Source of the DNA: Zafaria cholistanensis
Lineage (GTDB): Bacteria; Actinomycetota; Actinomycetes; Actinomycetales; Micrococcaceae
Reading direction: 5' to 3'
Assembly (NCBI RefSeq): GCF_008580665.1
Contig: NZ_BKDJ01000002.1
Location: forward strand, 195,100 to 259,099
Length of the DNA stretch: 64,000 nt
Part shown: positions 34,801-42,903 of the stretch, piece by piece
Layout of the letters: each line of letters starts with the position of its first letter
Position numbering within the stretch: position 1 is the stretch's first letter
The notes under the pieces: generated by a model
What the model was told of the DNA's origin: nothing
Databases searched by the model: none
Seen by the model: only the letters and a program-made list of their open reading frames with translations
Translations under genes and position numbers: made by a program

Positions 34801-36833
34801 CGCAGGAAGGCGGCAGCGACGCCGGCGTCGACCGGGACGTGCAGCCCGGTGGTGTGGGACATGTCCACGGAGGTCAGCACGGCGACGGCGTTGGCCACGT
34901 TCTCCGGCAGGACCTCGCGCTTGAGCAGGGTCCGCTGGGCGTAGTACTTGCCCAGCTCCTCCTCGGGCACCCCGTAGACCGCCGCGCGCTTGGCGCCCCA
35001 GCCGCCGGCGAAGATGCCCGATCCTCGCACGACGCCGTCGGGGTTGATGCCGTTGACCTTCACGCCGTATTCGCCCAGCTCGGCCGCCAGCAGGCGCACC
35101 TGATGGGCCTGGTCCGCCTTGGTGGCGGAGTAGGCGATGTTGTTCGGACCGGCGAAGACGGAGTTCTTCGAGGAGATGTAGATGATGTCCCCGCCCATTT
35201 CCTGGTCGATGAGCACCCGGGCAGCGGCCTTGGACACCAGGAAGGAGCCTTTGGCCATGACGTTGTGCTGCAGGTCCCAGTCCTTCTCGCTGGTTTCCAG
35301 CAGGGGCTTGGAGATGGAGAGCCCGGCGTTGTTGACCACCAGGTCCAGGCCCCCGAAGGCCAGGACGGCCGCGTCGATGGCGGCGCGGACCTGGTCCTCG
35401 CTGGTCACGTCCGCCCGGACTCCGATGGCCACGTCCGGGCCGCCCAGTTCCCCGGCGACGGCCTGGGCGCTGTCCAGGTCCAGGTCGGCGATGACGACGC
35501 AGGCGCCCTCGGCCGCCAGCCGGGTGGCAATGGCCTTACCGATGCCGGAGGCCGCCCCGGTCACCAGCGCGATGCGGGTCGCGTGGGACTTCGGCTTGGG
35601 CATGCGCGCCAGCTTGGCCTCCTCGAGGGCCCAGTATTCGATCCGGAACTTCTCCGATTCCTCGATCGGGGCGTAGCTGGACACCGCCTCGGCGCCGCGC
35701 ATGACGTTGATGGCGTTGAGGTAGAACTCCCCGGCCACCCGCGCGGTCTGCTTGTTGGCCCCGTAGGAGAACATGCCGACCCCGGGCACCAGGACGATCG
35801 CCGGGTCCGCCCCGCGGATGGCGGGGGAATCATGGGTGGCGTGGCGGTCGTAGTAGGCCTGGTAGTCGGCCCGGTACTGCGCGTGCAGTTCGCGCAGCCG
35901 GCTGATGCTGTCCCCGATGGAGGCGTCCGCGGGCAGGTCCAGGACCAGGGGCTTGACCTTGGTGCGCAGGAAGTGGTCCGGGCAGCTGGTCCCCAGGGCG
36001 CCCAGGCGGGGGTGGGACTCGTGGCCCAGGAATTCCAGCACCGCCGGATCATCGGTGAAGTGGCCGACCTGGGGCTTGTCGGTGGAGGCGAGGCCGCGGA
36101 TCACGGGGGCCAGGGCCGCGGCCCTGGCCCGGCGCTGGTCCTCGGGCAGCGGACCGTAGCCGGGCAACGGGGCCCCGAAGGGGTCCTGCCGGCCGTTATC
36201 GCGGATGTACGCTTCCGCGGTCTCGATGATCCACAGCGAGTTCGCCTCCGCCTCTTCGCTGGTGGCGCCCCAGGCGGTGATGCCGTGCCCGCCCAGGATC
36301 GTGCCGACGGCCTGCGGGTTCGCCTCCTTGACCGCAGCGATGTCCAGGCCCAGCTGGAAACCGGGGCGGCGCCAGGGCACCCAGACCACCTTGCCGCCGA
36401 AGATGTCCTTGGTCAGGGCCTCCCCGTCGGCGGCGGTGGCGATGGCGATGCCGGAGTCGGGGTGCAGGTGGTCCACGTGCGCGGCGTCGACCAGGCCGTG
36501 CATGGCGGTGTCGATCGAGGGGGCTGCCCCGCCCTTGCCGTGCAGGCAGTAGTCGAAGGCGGCCACCATCTCATCCTCGCGGTCCACTCCCGGGTAGGAC
36601 TGGACCAGGGCGCGCATGCGGTCCAGGCGCAGCACGGCCAGGCCGGACTCGGTCAGAGTACCCAGGTCCCCGCCGGAGCCCTTCACCCACAGCAGGTCCA
36701 CGTCCTCGCCGGTGACCGGGTCGGTCTGGGTGCCCTTGGCGGAGGTGTTGCCGCCGGCAAAATTGGTGTTGCGCTTGTCCGCCCCCAGGCGGTTGGAGCG
36801 GGCGATCAGGTCCGCAACGGTCTTGTTCGTCAT
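34797..36833 (-). CDS. rhaD: Bifunctional rhamnulose-1-phosphate aldolase / lactaldehyde dehydrogenase (SDR)
   Basis: A 678-aa fusion. Residues 1-430 form a class II aldolase/adducin-type domain (RNTNFAGGNTSAKGT; VDHLHPDSGIA; ILGGHGITAWG) that splits L-rhamnulose 1-phosphate to DHAP and L-lactaldehyde. From about residue 430 a short-chain dehydrogenase follows (ALVTGAASGIGKAIA; NNAGLS; YSATKAD). This is the architecture of the Bacillus RhaEW type, where the SDR oxidises lactaldehyde to lactate. I use the ATG at 36831-36833, with GGGGAG about 10 nt upstream; an ATG 9 nt earlier overlaps the rhaI stop. Confidence 0.93.
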   Translation of the reverse strand: MTNKTVADLIARSNRLGADKRNTNFAGGNTSAKGTQTDPVTGEDVDLLWVKGSGGDLGTLTESGLAVLRLDRMRALVQSYPGVDREDEMVAAFDYCLHGKGGAAPSIDTAMHGLVDAAHVDHLHPDSGIAIATAADGEALTKDIFGGKVVWVPWRRPGFQLGLDIAAVKEANPQAVGTILGGHGITAWGATSEEAEANSLWIIETAEAYIRDNGRQDPFGAPLPGYGPLPEDQRRARAAALAPVIRGLASTDKPQVGHFTDDPAVLEFLGHESHPRLGALGTSCPDHFLRTKVKPLVLDLPADASIGDSISRLRELHAQYRADYQAYYDRHATHDSPAIRGADPAIVLVPGVGMFSYGANKQTARVAGEFYLNAINVMRGAEAVSSYAPIEESEKFRIEYWALEEAKLARMPKPKSHATRIALVTGAASGIGKAIATRLAAEGACVVIADLDLDSAQAVAGELGGPDVAIGVRADVTSEDQVRAAIDAAVLAFGGLDLVVNNAGLSISKPLLETSEKDWDLQHNVMAKGSFLVSKAAARVLIDQEMGGDIIYISSKNSVFAGPNNIAYSATKADQAHQVRLLAAELGEYGVKVNGINPDGVVRGSGIFAGGWGAKRAAVYGVPEEELGKYYAQRTLLKREVLPENVANAVAVLTSVDMSHTTGLHVPVDAGVAAAFLR

Positions 36834-36838
36834 TTCTC

Positions 36839-38005
36839 TCATGCTCCCCATCCGGCCTGCTGGCCGCCTTGGCGTTCGGTGTTGATCTTCTCTTGGTAGC
36901 CGCTGGCGCGGTAGGCGGCCATCGGGTCCGCCGGCAGGCCTCGGCTTTCGCGCCATTCGGCCAGGCCCGGCCGGACGTCGGTGTAGAAGGCGTCCATGAA
37001 GATTCCGTTGGCGGCCAGCACGTCGCCGGCCTGCTGGGCCGTATCCAGCGCCTCGGTGTCCACCAGCAGCGCCCGGGCGGTCATTTCCTGCACGTTGAGC
37101 ACAGAGCGGATCTGGCCGGGGATCTTCTCCTCCAAGTTGTGGCACTGGTCCAGCATCAGCGCCACGCCGCTGTCCGGGCCGAAGCCGCCGCCGCGGACCA
37201 CCTCGAACATGATCCGGAACAGCTGGAACGGGTCGGCGGATCCCACGATCAGGTCGTCGTCGGCGTAGAAGCGGGAGTTGAAGTCGAAGGACCCCAGCTT
37301 TCCGAGGCGGAGCAGCTGGGCGACGATGAATTCGATGTTGGTGCCCGGGGCGTGGTGTCCGGTGTCCAGGCACACCATCGCCTTCTCCCCCAGCTCCAGG
37401 CAGTGCGCGTAGGAGGTTCCCCAGTCGGGAACGTCGGTGTGGTAGAAGGCCGGCTCGAAGAACTTGTATTCGAGGACCATTCGCTGGTGGTCGCCGAGGC
37501 GGTCGTAGACCTGCCGCAGGGACTCCTGCAGCCAGTCCTGGCGGGCGCGCATGTTTCCCTGGCCGGGGTAGTTGGTTCCATCCGCGAGCCAGATCTTCAG
37601 GTCCCGGGATCCGGTCTGGTCCATGATGTCGATGCACTCGAGCATGTGGTCCACGGCCTTGCGGCGCACGGCCGGGTCGCTGTGGGTCAGGGAGCCGAAC
37701 TTGTAGTCGTCGTCCTGGAAGGTGTTGCTGTTCACCGTGCCCAGCGCGATCCCCAGCCCCGCGGCGTGCTCCTTGAGCCTGCCGAAGTCATCCACCTTGT
37801 CCCAGGGAATGTGCAGGGCCACCGCGGGCGCCAGGCCGGTCAGCTCGTGGACCTTGGCGGCGTCGGCGATTTTCTCCTCAACCGTCCGCGGGGTGCCGGC
37901 TGTGGCGAAGACCTTGAAACGGGTTCCCGAGTTGCCGTAGGCCCAGGAGGGAACCTCGATGGCAAGGCCCTCCAGGCGGGCCGCGATGCTGGACAACGTT
38001 GTCAT
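36839..38005 (-). CDS. rhaI: L-rhamnose isomerase
   Basis: RhaI converts L-rhamnose to L-rhamnulose. The 388-aa TIM-barrel protein is of the RhaI (Pseudomonas/Rhizobium) type, with metal-site segments such as LEYKFFEPAFYHTDVPDWG, CLDTGHHAPGTNIEFIV, SFDFNSRFYADDDL and MLDQCHNLEEKI. The ATG at 38003-38005 follows GGAG at a proper distance; a TTG 15 nt upstream is less likely. It is the first gene of rhaIDB-lutABC and has a good promoter with LacI-type operators. Confidence 0.95.
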   Translation of the reverse strand: MTTLSSIAARLEGLAIEVPSWAYGNSGTRFKVFATAGTPRTVEEKIADAAKVHELTGLAPAVALHIPWDKVDDFGRLKEHAAGLGIALGTVNSNTFQDDDYKFGSLTHSDPAVRRKAVDHMLECIDIMDQTGSRDLKIWLADGTNYPGQGNMRARQDWLQESLRQVYDRLGDHQRMVLEYKFFEPAFYHTDVPDWGTSYAHCLELGEKAMVCLDTGHHAPGTNIEFIVAQLLRLGKLGSFDFNSRFYADDDLIVGSADPFQLFRIMFEVVRGGGFGPDSGVALMLDQCHNLEEKIPGQIRSVLNVQEMTARALLVDTEALDTAQQAGDVLAANGIFMDAFYTDVRPGLAEWRESRGLPADPMAAYRASGYQEKINTERQGGQQAGWGA

Positions 38006-38077
38006 GGGGGCGAACTCCAAAATCCGAGGGTGGGACGATCCGGGGGCAGCGGAGCCCCAAGGGGGCGCACCGTCTTT

Positions 38078-38102
38078 TGAATCGTTTCATAAATACGTTT
38101 CA
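38078..38102 (-). promoter_or_regulatory. LacI-type operators at the rhaI transcription start
   Basis: On the minus strand TGAAACG occurs twice, 13 bp apart: TGAAACGATTCA (38078-38089), one mismatch from the LacI-family consensus TGAAACGTTTCA, and TGAAACGT (38095-38102). They sit just downstream of the -10 element, so a bound repressor would block elongation. The same 12-mer occurs at 44493-44504. Confidence 0.78.
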
Positions 38103-38131
38103 AAAGTAGGCAATTTCTAGTAGTGTGTCAA
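38103..38131 (-). promoter_or_regulatory. rhaI promoter (-35 TTGACA, -10 TACTTT)
   Basis: On the minus strand TTGACA (38126-38131), a 17-bp spacer and TACTTT (38103-38108) form a sigma-70-like promoter about 100 bp ahead of rhaI, immediately followed by the operator pair. Confidence 0.72.
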
Positions 38132-38166
38132 GCGTCATACTCGCGGAAATACTCAGGAGCCGGAAA

Positions 38167-39189
38167 ATGCGTCCAGCCAGCGTCAAGGACGTCGCGGACC
38201 GTGCCGGCGTCGCGGTCGGCACGGTGTCCAACGTGCTCAATTACCCTGAACGGGTTTCGGCCCGGACCCAGGAGAAGGTCCAGCGCGCCATCGAAGAACT
38301 GGGTTTCGTGCGCAACGACGCCGCCCGCCAGCTGCGGGCAGGGCGCAGCCGGACCATCGGCATGGTCCTGCTCGACGCCGCCAACCCGTTCTTCGCTTCG
38401 GTCGCCCGCGGGGCCGAGGACGCCGCGGCCGGCGCCGGCAGCAGCGTGGTGTTTGCCAGCAGCCGGCACGATGCGCGGCGCGAAGCGCGCTACATCGACC
38501 TGTTCGAGGAGCAGCGCGTGCAGGGGCTGCTGGTGTCGCCGGTGGGCAGCATCGCCGCCCGGGTGGCCGAGCTGAGGTCCCACGGCCTCGTCGTCGTGCT
38601 GCTGGACCGCGAGGGCGACCCGCAGCTGTACAGCTCGGTCTCGGTGGATGACGTGCACGGCGGGTACCTGGCCGCCTCGCACCTGGTGGAAACGGGCCGC
38701 CGGCGGATCGCCTTCGTCGGAGGCGGCCGGCACCTGCAGCAGGTCGCCGACCGCCTCCGGGGCGCGGAAAAGGCGGTCGCTGAGCACCCCGGGGTTTCCC
38801 TGGAGTTCCTTCCCACCGAAGAACTGAACGTCCTGGCCGGCCGGGAGGTGGGCCAGGCGCTGGTGCAGCGCTCCCGCCACCTCCTGCCGGACGGGGTCTT
38901 CTGCGCGAACGACCTTCTGGCCACCGGCGTGCTCCAGTCCGTCCTGCTGGCCGAGTCCCTGGACGTGCCCCGCGACATTGGGCTGGTCGGCTACGACGAC
39001 ATCGACTTTGCCGGCTCCGCCATCGTGCCCCTGTCCTCCGTCCGCCAGCCGGCGGAGGAGATCGGGCGCACGGCGATCCGCCTGCTGGCCCAGGAGCTGG
39101 AGGACCCGGGAGCGCCCCACGAGCACGTGGTCTTCAAGCCGGAACTGGTGGTGCGGGCCAGCACCGGAACCCCCGGGGCGCGGCCGTAG
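38167..39189 (+). CDS. LacI family regulator of the rhamnose locus
   Basis: A 340-aa LacI/GalR regulator with an N-terminal HTH (VKDVADRAGVAVGTVSNVLN, residues 6-25, then a hinge ending QLRAGRSRTIGM) and a periplasmic-binding-like effector domain (DAANPFFASVARGAEDAA; GLVGYDDIDFAG; VRQPAEEIG). It lies between the rhaIDB-lutABC operon and the transport operon, and operators of LacI type precede both. L-rhamnose, rhamnulose or a phosphate is the likely effector, by inference. The ATG has AGGAG 7 nt upstream; a longer GTG start at 38125 is less likely. Confidence 0.92.
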   Translation: MRPASVKDVADRAGVAVGTVSNVLNYPERVSARTQEKVQRAIEELGFVRNDAARQLRAGRSRTIGMVLLDAANPFFASVARGAEDAAAGAGSSVVFASSRHDARREARYIDLFEEQRVQGLLVSPVGSIAARVAELRSHGLVVVLLDREGDPQLYSSVSVDDVHGGYLAASHLVETGRRRIAFVGGGRHLQQVADRLRGAEKAVAEHPGVSLEFLPTEELNVLAGREVGQALVQRSRHLLPDGVFCANDLLATGVLQSVLLAESLDVPRDIGLVGYDDIDFAGSAIVPLSSVRQPAEEIGRTAIRLLAQELEDPGAPHEHVVFKPELVVRASTGTPGARP

Positions 39190-39216
39190 AGCCTGCCCCG
39201 GGGCCCCTCGTGCCGG

Positions 39217-39561
39217 CTACAGCGGGCCCAGCCGGCCCAGCTGCTCCTCCAGGTTGAAGACCTCCTCCAGCTGCACGAAGCCCTCGTCGGGAGCGCCTTC
39301 CAGGTCCTCGAAGAACTCCCGCATCTCCGCCTGCCACCGGCCGTTGACCTCGGTGGCAGCCATGGCCGCCTGCGCCGCCGCCAGGTCCTCCGTCTCGAAG
39401 TAGCCGATCAGCAGGCCGTCGGGGCGCAGGAACAGCGAGTAGTTGTGCCAGCCGGAGTCCCTCAGGGCCTGCAGCATGTCCGGCCACACCGCCGCGTGGC
39501 GCCGTTTGTATTCATCGATCCGCCCAGGCGTGACCTGGAGCTGGAAGCAGATTCGTTGCAT
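39217..39561 (-). CDS. rhaM: L-rhamnose mutarotase
   Basis: RhaM/RhaU interconverts the alpha and beta anomers of L-rhamnose. The 114-aa ferredoxin-like-fold protein matches the family well (QRICFQLQV; YKRRHAAVWPDMLQAL; GWHNYSLFLRPDGLLIGYFE; WQAEMREFF). The ATG has GGGAG about 9 nt upstream. It follows rhaS but is separated from it by a strong hairpin. It converges with the LacI-family regulator. Confidence 0.93.
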   Translation of the reverse strand: MQRICFQLQVTPGRIDEYKRRHAAVWPDMLQALRDSGWHNYSLFLRPDGLLIGYFETEDLAAAQAAMAATEVNGRWQAEMREFFEDLEGAPDEGFVQLEEVFNLEEQLGRLGPL

Positions 39562-39584
39562 GGTCCCGGTCTCCCTTTCCAACC

Positions 39585-39631
39585 GCGCAGGGCCCGGCGG
39601 GGGGACAGTGTCCGCCCGCCGGGCCCTGCGC
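39585..39631 (-). terminator. 17-bp hairpin between rhaS and rhaM
   Basis: A perfect 17-bp GC stem (39585-39601 with 39615-39631) and 13-nt loop begins 15 nt after the rhaS stop codon. It may partly terminate or process the transcript, lowering rhaM and protecting the abundant rhaS mRNA. Confidence 0.7.
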
Positions 39632-39645
39632 GACCCGCTGCGCGG

Positions 39646-40707
39646 CTAGAAGTCGTAGTCGTCGATGTTGTCCTTGTTGAAGACCGTCGGCGGGCCCACG
39701 ATGATGGTGCCCTCCTCGCCGACCGTGCGCTCGCCCAGCTCGCCGGCGGTGAACTTGTCCCCGGACGCGCCGGTGATGGTGCCGTCAACCAGGGCCTTGC
39801 CGGCGAAGGCGGCGACGTAGCCCAGCTGTGCCGGATCCCAAAGCGCAAACTCCGTGACGGTTCCGTCCTTGACGAAGTCGCGCATCTCGTTCGGCAGGCC
39901 CAGGCCGGTCAGCGCCACCTTGCCCTTGTACTCGGACTGGGAGAGGTAGCGCGCGGTGGCGGCGATGCCGACCGTGGTCGGGGAGATGATGCCCTTCAGG
40001 TCCGGGTACGCCTGCAGCAGGCCCTGGGCCTCCTGGAAGGACTTGGTGTCGTCGTCGTCGCCGTAGACCTTGGCGACCAGCTCGATGTCCTTGTACTCCG
40101 GGTTGGACTTCAGCTCCTCCTCCATGAACTTGATCCACTCGTTCTGGTTGGTGGCGTTGGCCGTGGCGGAGAGGATCGCAATCTGGCCCTTGCCGCCGAT
40201 CTGCTCGGCGATGAGTTCCACCTGGATCAGGGCCACGTCCTTGGCGACCACCTGGTTGATGAAGACGTCGCGGCAGTCGGGGTTGGTGTCCGAATCGAAG
40301 GCGACGATCTTCGCTCCGGCGGTCCGGGCCTCCTGCAGCGCCGGGCAGACCGCGTCCGGGTCGTTCGCCGCGACGGCGATTACGTTGGTGCCGGCCTGGG
40401 TTTCGGCATTGATGAAGGAGACCTGGCTCGAGGCGGAGGCCTCCAGCGGGCCGACCACCTGGTTGGAGGCGAAACCGGCCTCCTCGGCGCCGGCCTTTCC
40501 GCCACCGAGGACGACGTCGGTGTAGGGGTTGTTCAGCTGTTTGGGAATGAAGGTGATGCTCTGGTCTCCCCCGCCGGCGGCGGGGCTGCCTTCCGCGGAG
40601 GACTCCTGGGAGCCGCAGGCCGAGAGGGCCAGGGCCGCGACGGTGGCAACGGCGGCGAACGACGCCAGGCGCCCTCCCCTGCCGGCATGGGTGTGGTTGA
40701 ACTTCAT
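39646..40707 (-). CDS. rhaS: Rhamnose ABC transporter substrate-binding lipoprotein
   Basis: A 353-aa sugar-binding protein of the RbsB/RhaS type. It has a lipoprotein signal peptide with lipobox LALSAC (Cys31), a Ser/Gly-rich linker, and the two-lobed sugar-binding fold (ITFIPKQLNNPYTDVVLGGG; IVAFDSDTNPDCRDVFINQV; GLGLPNEMRDFVKDG). It captures L-rhamnose outside the membrane for RhaPQT. Order in the operon is rhaT-rhaP-rhaQ-rhaS-rhaM. Confidence 0.94.
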   Translation of the reverse strand: MKFNHTHAGRGGRLASFAAVATVAALALSACGSQESSAEGSPAAGGGDQSITFIPKQLNNPYTDVVLGGGKAGAEEAGFASNQVVGPLEASASSQVSFINAETQAGTNVIAVAANDPDAVCPALQEARTAGAKIVAFDSDTNPDCRDVFINQVVAKDVALIQVELIAEQIGGKGQIAILSATANATNQNEWIKFMEEELKSNPEYKDIELVAKVYGDDDDTKSFQEAQGLLQAYPDLKGIISPTTVGIAATARYLSQSEYKGKVALTGLGLPNEMRDFVKDGTVTEFALWDPAQLGYVAAFAGKALVDGTITGASGDKFTAGELGERTVGEEGTIIVGPPTVFNKDNIDDYDF

Positions 40708-40753
40708 TGTTTTCCCTCTCTTGTACTGGTTGGCGCCTGGCTTTGGCTTGTGC

Positions 40754-41821
40754 CTAGGCGCTGGCCACTGGTGATGCGGAGTGGTTGAAATTGCGGCGTA
40801 CCCGCCTGGTATGCCGCCACTGCCTGATGGCCGCCCCCATGCTGGGGGCCACCACGGACACGATGAGCAGCAGGCCGGTGACGGTGATGAGGACGACGTC
40901 GGAGACGCGGCCCAGGCGCAGGGCGTAGTTCAGGGTGCCGATGAGCAGCACGCCCGCGATGACGCCCGGGACGGATCCCTTGCCGCCGAAGATGGAGACC
41001 CCGCCCAGCAGGACGGCGGCAATGACCGCCAGTTCCAGCCCGGAGGCGTTATCGCTGCGGGCGCTGGAGTAGCGCAGCGTCCAGAAGATGCCGGCCATGG
41101 CTGAGACCAGCCCGGAGGCGACGTACAGCCAGAACTTGCTGCGGGCCACGTCGATGCCCACGAAGGTGGCCGCTTCCTGGCTGAAGCCCATGGCATAGAG
41201 GCCGCGGCCGAACGGGGTGAAGTGCAGCAGGATCCCAAAGAACAGGACCACTGCGACGACGCCGACCATCACCGTGGGGATGCCGGTGGCCCCGAGCTTG
41301 GAGGTGAAGAAGGAGGTCAGCTGGGCGGGGAAGTTTGCCACCGCGTTGTCGCCGATGACCACCAGGGCGAGGCCGCGGAACAGGGCCAGCGTGCCGATGG
41401 TGACCGCCAGCGAGGGCAGGCCCACGACGGCAATCAGGAACCCGTTGAACACGCCGGCGGCGGTGCCCACGAGCAGGCTCAGCAGCAGGACCAGCCCGAT
41501 GTCCATCCCTCCGGCCCACAGCACGCCCATGCAGGCGCTGGTCAGGCCGGCGATGCTGGCCACGGACAAGTCGATCTCCCCGGTGATGATGATCAGCGTC
41601 ATCGGCATGGCGATCAGCAGCACCGGGATGACGTCCAGCAGCAGGAAGCCGGCGGTGAGCGGCGAGGCGAAACGCGGAATGGAGACGGCCGCGAAGACCA
41701 GGAAGGCGGCCAGCAGGTAGATCATGACGGCGTCGCGGCCCAGCAGGATCCGGGCGGCCCCGGTGCGGCCCTTGGGCTCGCTGGCCAGGGTGGTGGTGCT
41801 GTCGACGGCGGTCTTAGACAT
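40754..41821 (-). CDS. rhaQ: Rhamnose ABC transporter permease
   Basis: A 355-aa permease of the BPD_transp_2 (ribose/rhamnose) family with 8-10 transmembrane helices. Typical motifs are ITGEIDLSVASIAGL, VGLPSLAVTIGTLALFRGLA, FTPFGRGLYAMGFSQEAATFVGI and LLGGVSIFGGKGSV. Its ATG lies inside the end of rhaP (8-nt overlap), so the two permease subunits are made together. Confidence 0.93.
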   Translation of the reverse strand: MSKTAVDSTTTLASEPKGRTGAARILLGRDAVMIYLLAAFLVFAAVSIPRFASPLTAGFLLLDVIPVLLIAMPMTLIIITGEIDLSVASIAGLTSACMGVLWAGGMDIGLVLLLSLLVGTAAGVFNGFLIAVVGLPSLAVTIGTLALFRGLALVVIGDNAVANFPAQLTSFFTSKLGATGIPTVMVGVVAVVLFFGILLHFTPFGRGLYAMGFSQEAATFVGIDVARSKFWLYVASGLVSAMAGIFWTLRYSSARSDNASGLELAVIAAVLLGGVSIFGGKGSVPGVIAGVLLIGTLNYALRLGRVSDVVLITVTGLLLIVSVVAPSMGAAIRQWRHTRRVRRNFNHSASPVASA

Positions 41822-42896
41822 TGCGTGCCTCGCTAATCCTCAGTTTCTTGGCGGAGCGCAGGCTGGCGACGCGGTCGATCACGATCGCCGCCAGGATCAG
41901 CACACCCACGATGGCCTGCTGCCAGAACTTGTCCACGCGCAGGGCCGTCAGCGAGCTGGTGATGGTGGTCAGCAGCATGGCCCCGATGGCCGCGCCGACG
42001 ACGCTGCCGCTGCCGCCGAAGATGGCTACACCGCCGACGACCGCCGCGGCAACGACGTCCAGCTCCATCCCGGTTCCGGTGGTGGCGCCGACGGAGTTGA
42101 AGCGGCTGGCGTAGAGCACGCCGGCCAGGCCCGCCAGGGCGCCGTTGGCCAGGAAGGCCAGGAAGACCCGCTTGGAGACGGGCAGGCCGAAGAGCTTGGC
42201 CGCGTCGGGCTCCGAGCCGATCGCGTACAGGTCCCGGCCGGGCCGGGTCCCGGCCATGTAGATGGCCACGGCGGCCACCACGGCGATCGCCAGCAGGGTG
42301 ATGAGGGGGATCCCCAGGAACGTGTCCACGGACAGGGCCCCGAATTCCGCCGGACGGTCGCCGGCGAAGTACTGCGTCCCGCCGGCCCACACATTGTTCA
42401 GCCCGCGGTACACGTACAGCGTGCCGAGCGTGATCACCAGCGCCGGGACCTTGGCCAGGGTGACCAGCAGGCCGTTGACCGATCCCAGCACGGCCCCGAA
42501 GGCGATGCCGATCAGCAGCACGAGGGCGATGGGCATTCCCGGGGCGGCCGCGAAGATCGAGCCGGTCCCGAACGCGACCAGGCCCAGGATGGAGCCTACG
42601 GAGAGGTCGACGTTGCGGGTGATGATCACTACCGCCTGCCCGGCGGCCAGGATCATCATGATCGTGGCGTTCAGCAGCAGGTCCTTGACGCCCTGCGGGG
42701 AAAGGAACAGCGGGTTGTTCAGGTACGTGATGGCCACCAGCAGGACCAGCGCGGTGATGACCGGCAGTTCGCGCAGCTTCAGCAGGGACGCCAGCGCATC
42801 CTTGCCGCCTGCACCCTTGCGGGTCGCCGCTGTCCGGGGACGGCCGGCTCCGGGCTGTGCTCCCGCGGGCCTGGTGTCTGTGTTTGTGTTATCCAT
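41814..42896 (-). CDS. rhaP: Rhamnose ABC transporter permease
   Basis: The second permease of the rhamnose importer, 360 aa, from the same family as RhaQ. Motifs are ITRNVDLSVGSILGL, AKVPALVITLGTLYVYRGL, GTRPGRDLYAIGSEPDAAKLFGL and VVGGVAIFGGSGSVVGA. The first 45 residues are polar and disordered-looking. The ATG at 42894-42896 lies 7 nt after the rhaT stop. Confidence 0.93.
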   Translation of the reverse strand: MDNTNTDTRPAGAQPGAGRPRTAATRKGAGGKDALASLLKLRELPVITALVLLVAITYLNNPLFLSPQGVKDLLLNATIMMILAAGQAVVIITRNVDLSVGSILGLVAFGTGSIFAAAPGMPIALVLLIGIAFGAVLGSVNGLLVTLAKVPALVITLGTLYVYRGLNNVWAGGTQYFAGDRPAEFGALSVDTFLGIPLITLLAIAVVAAVAIYMAGTRPGRDLYAIGSEPDAAKLFGLPVSKRVFLAFLANGALAGLAGVLYASRFNSVGATTGTGMELDVVAAAVVGGVAIFGGSGSVVGAAIGAMLLTTITSSLTALRVDKFWQQAIVGVLILAAIVIDRVASLRSAKKLRISEARNV

Positions 42897-42903
42897 GATT
42901 GCC

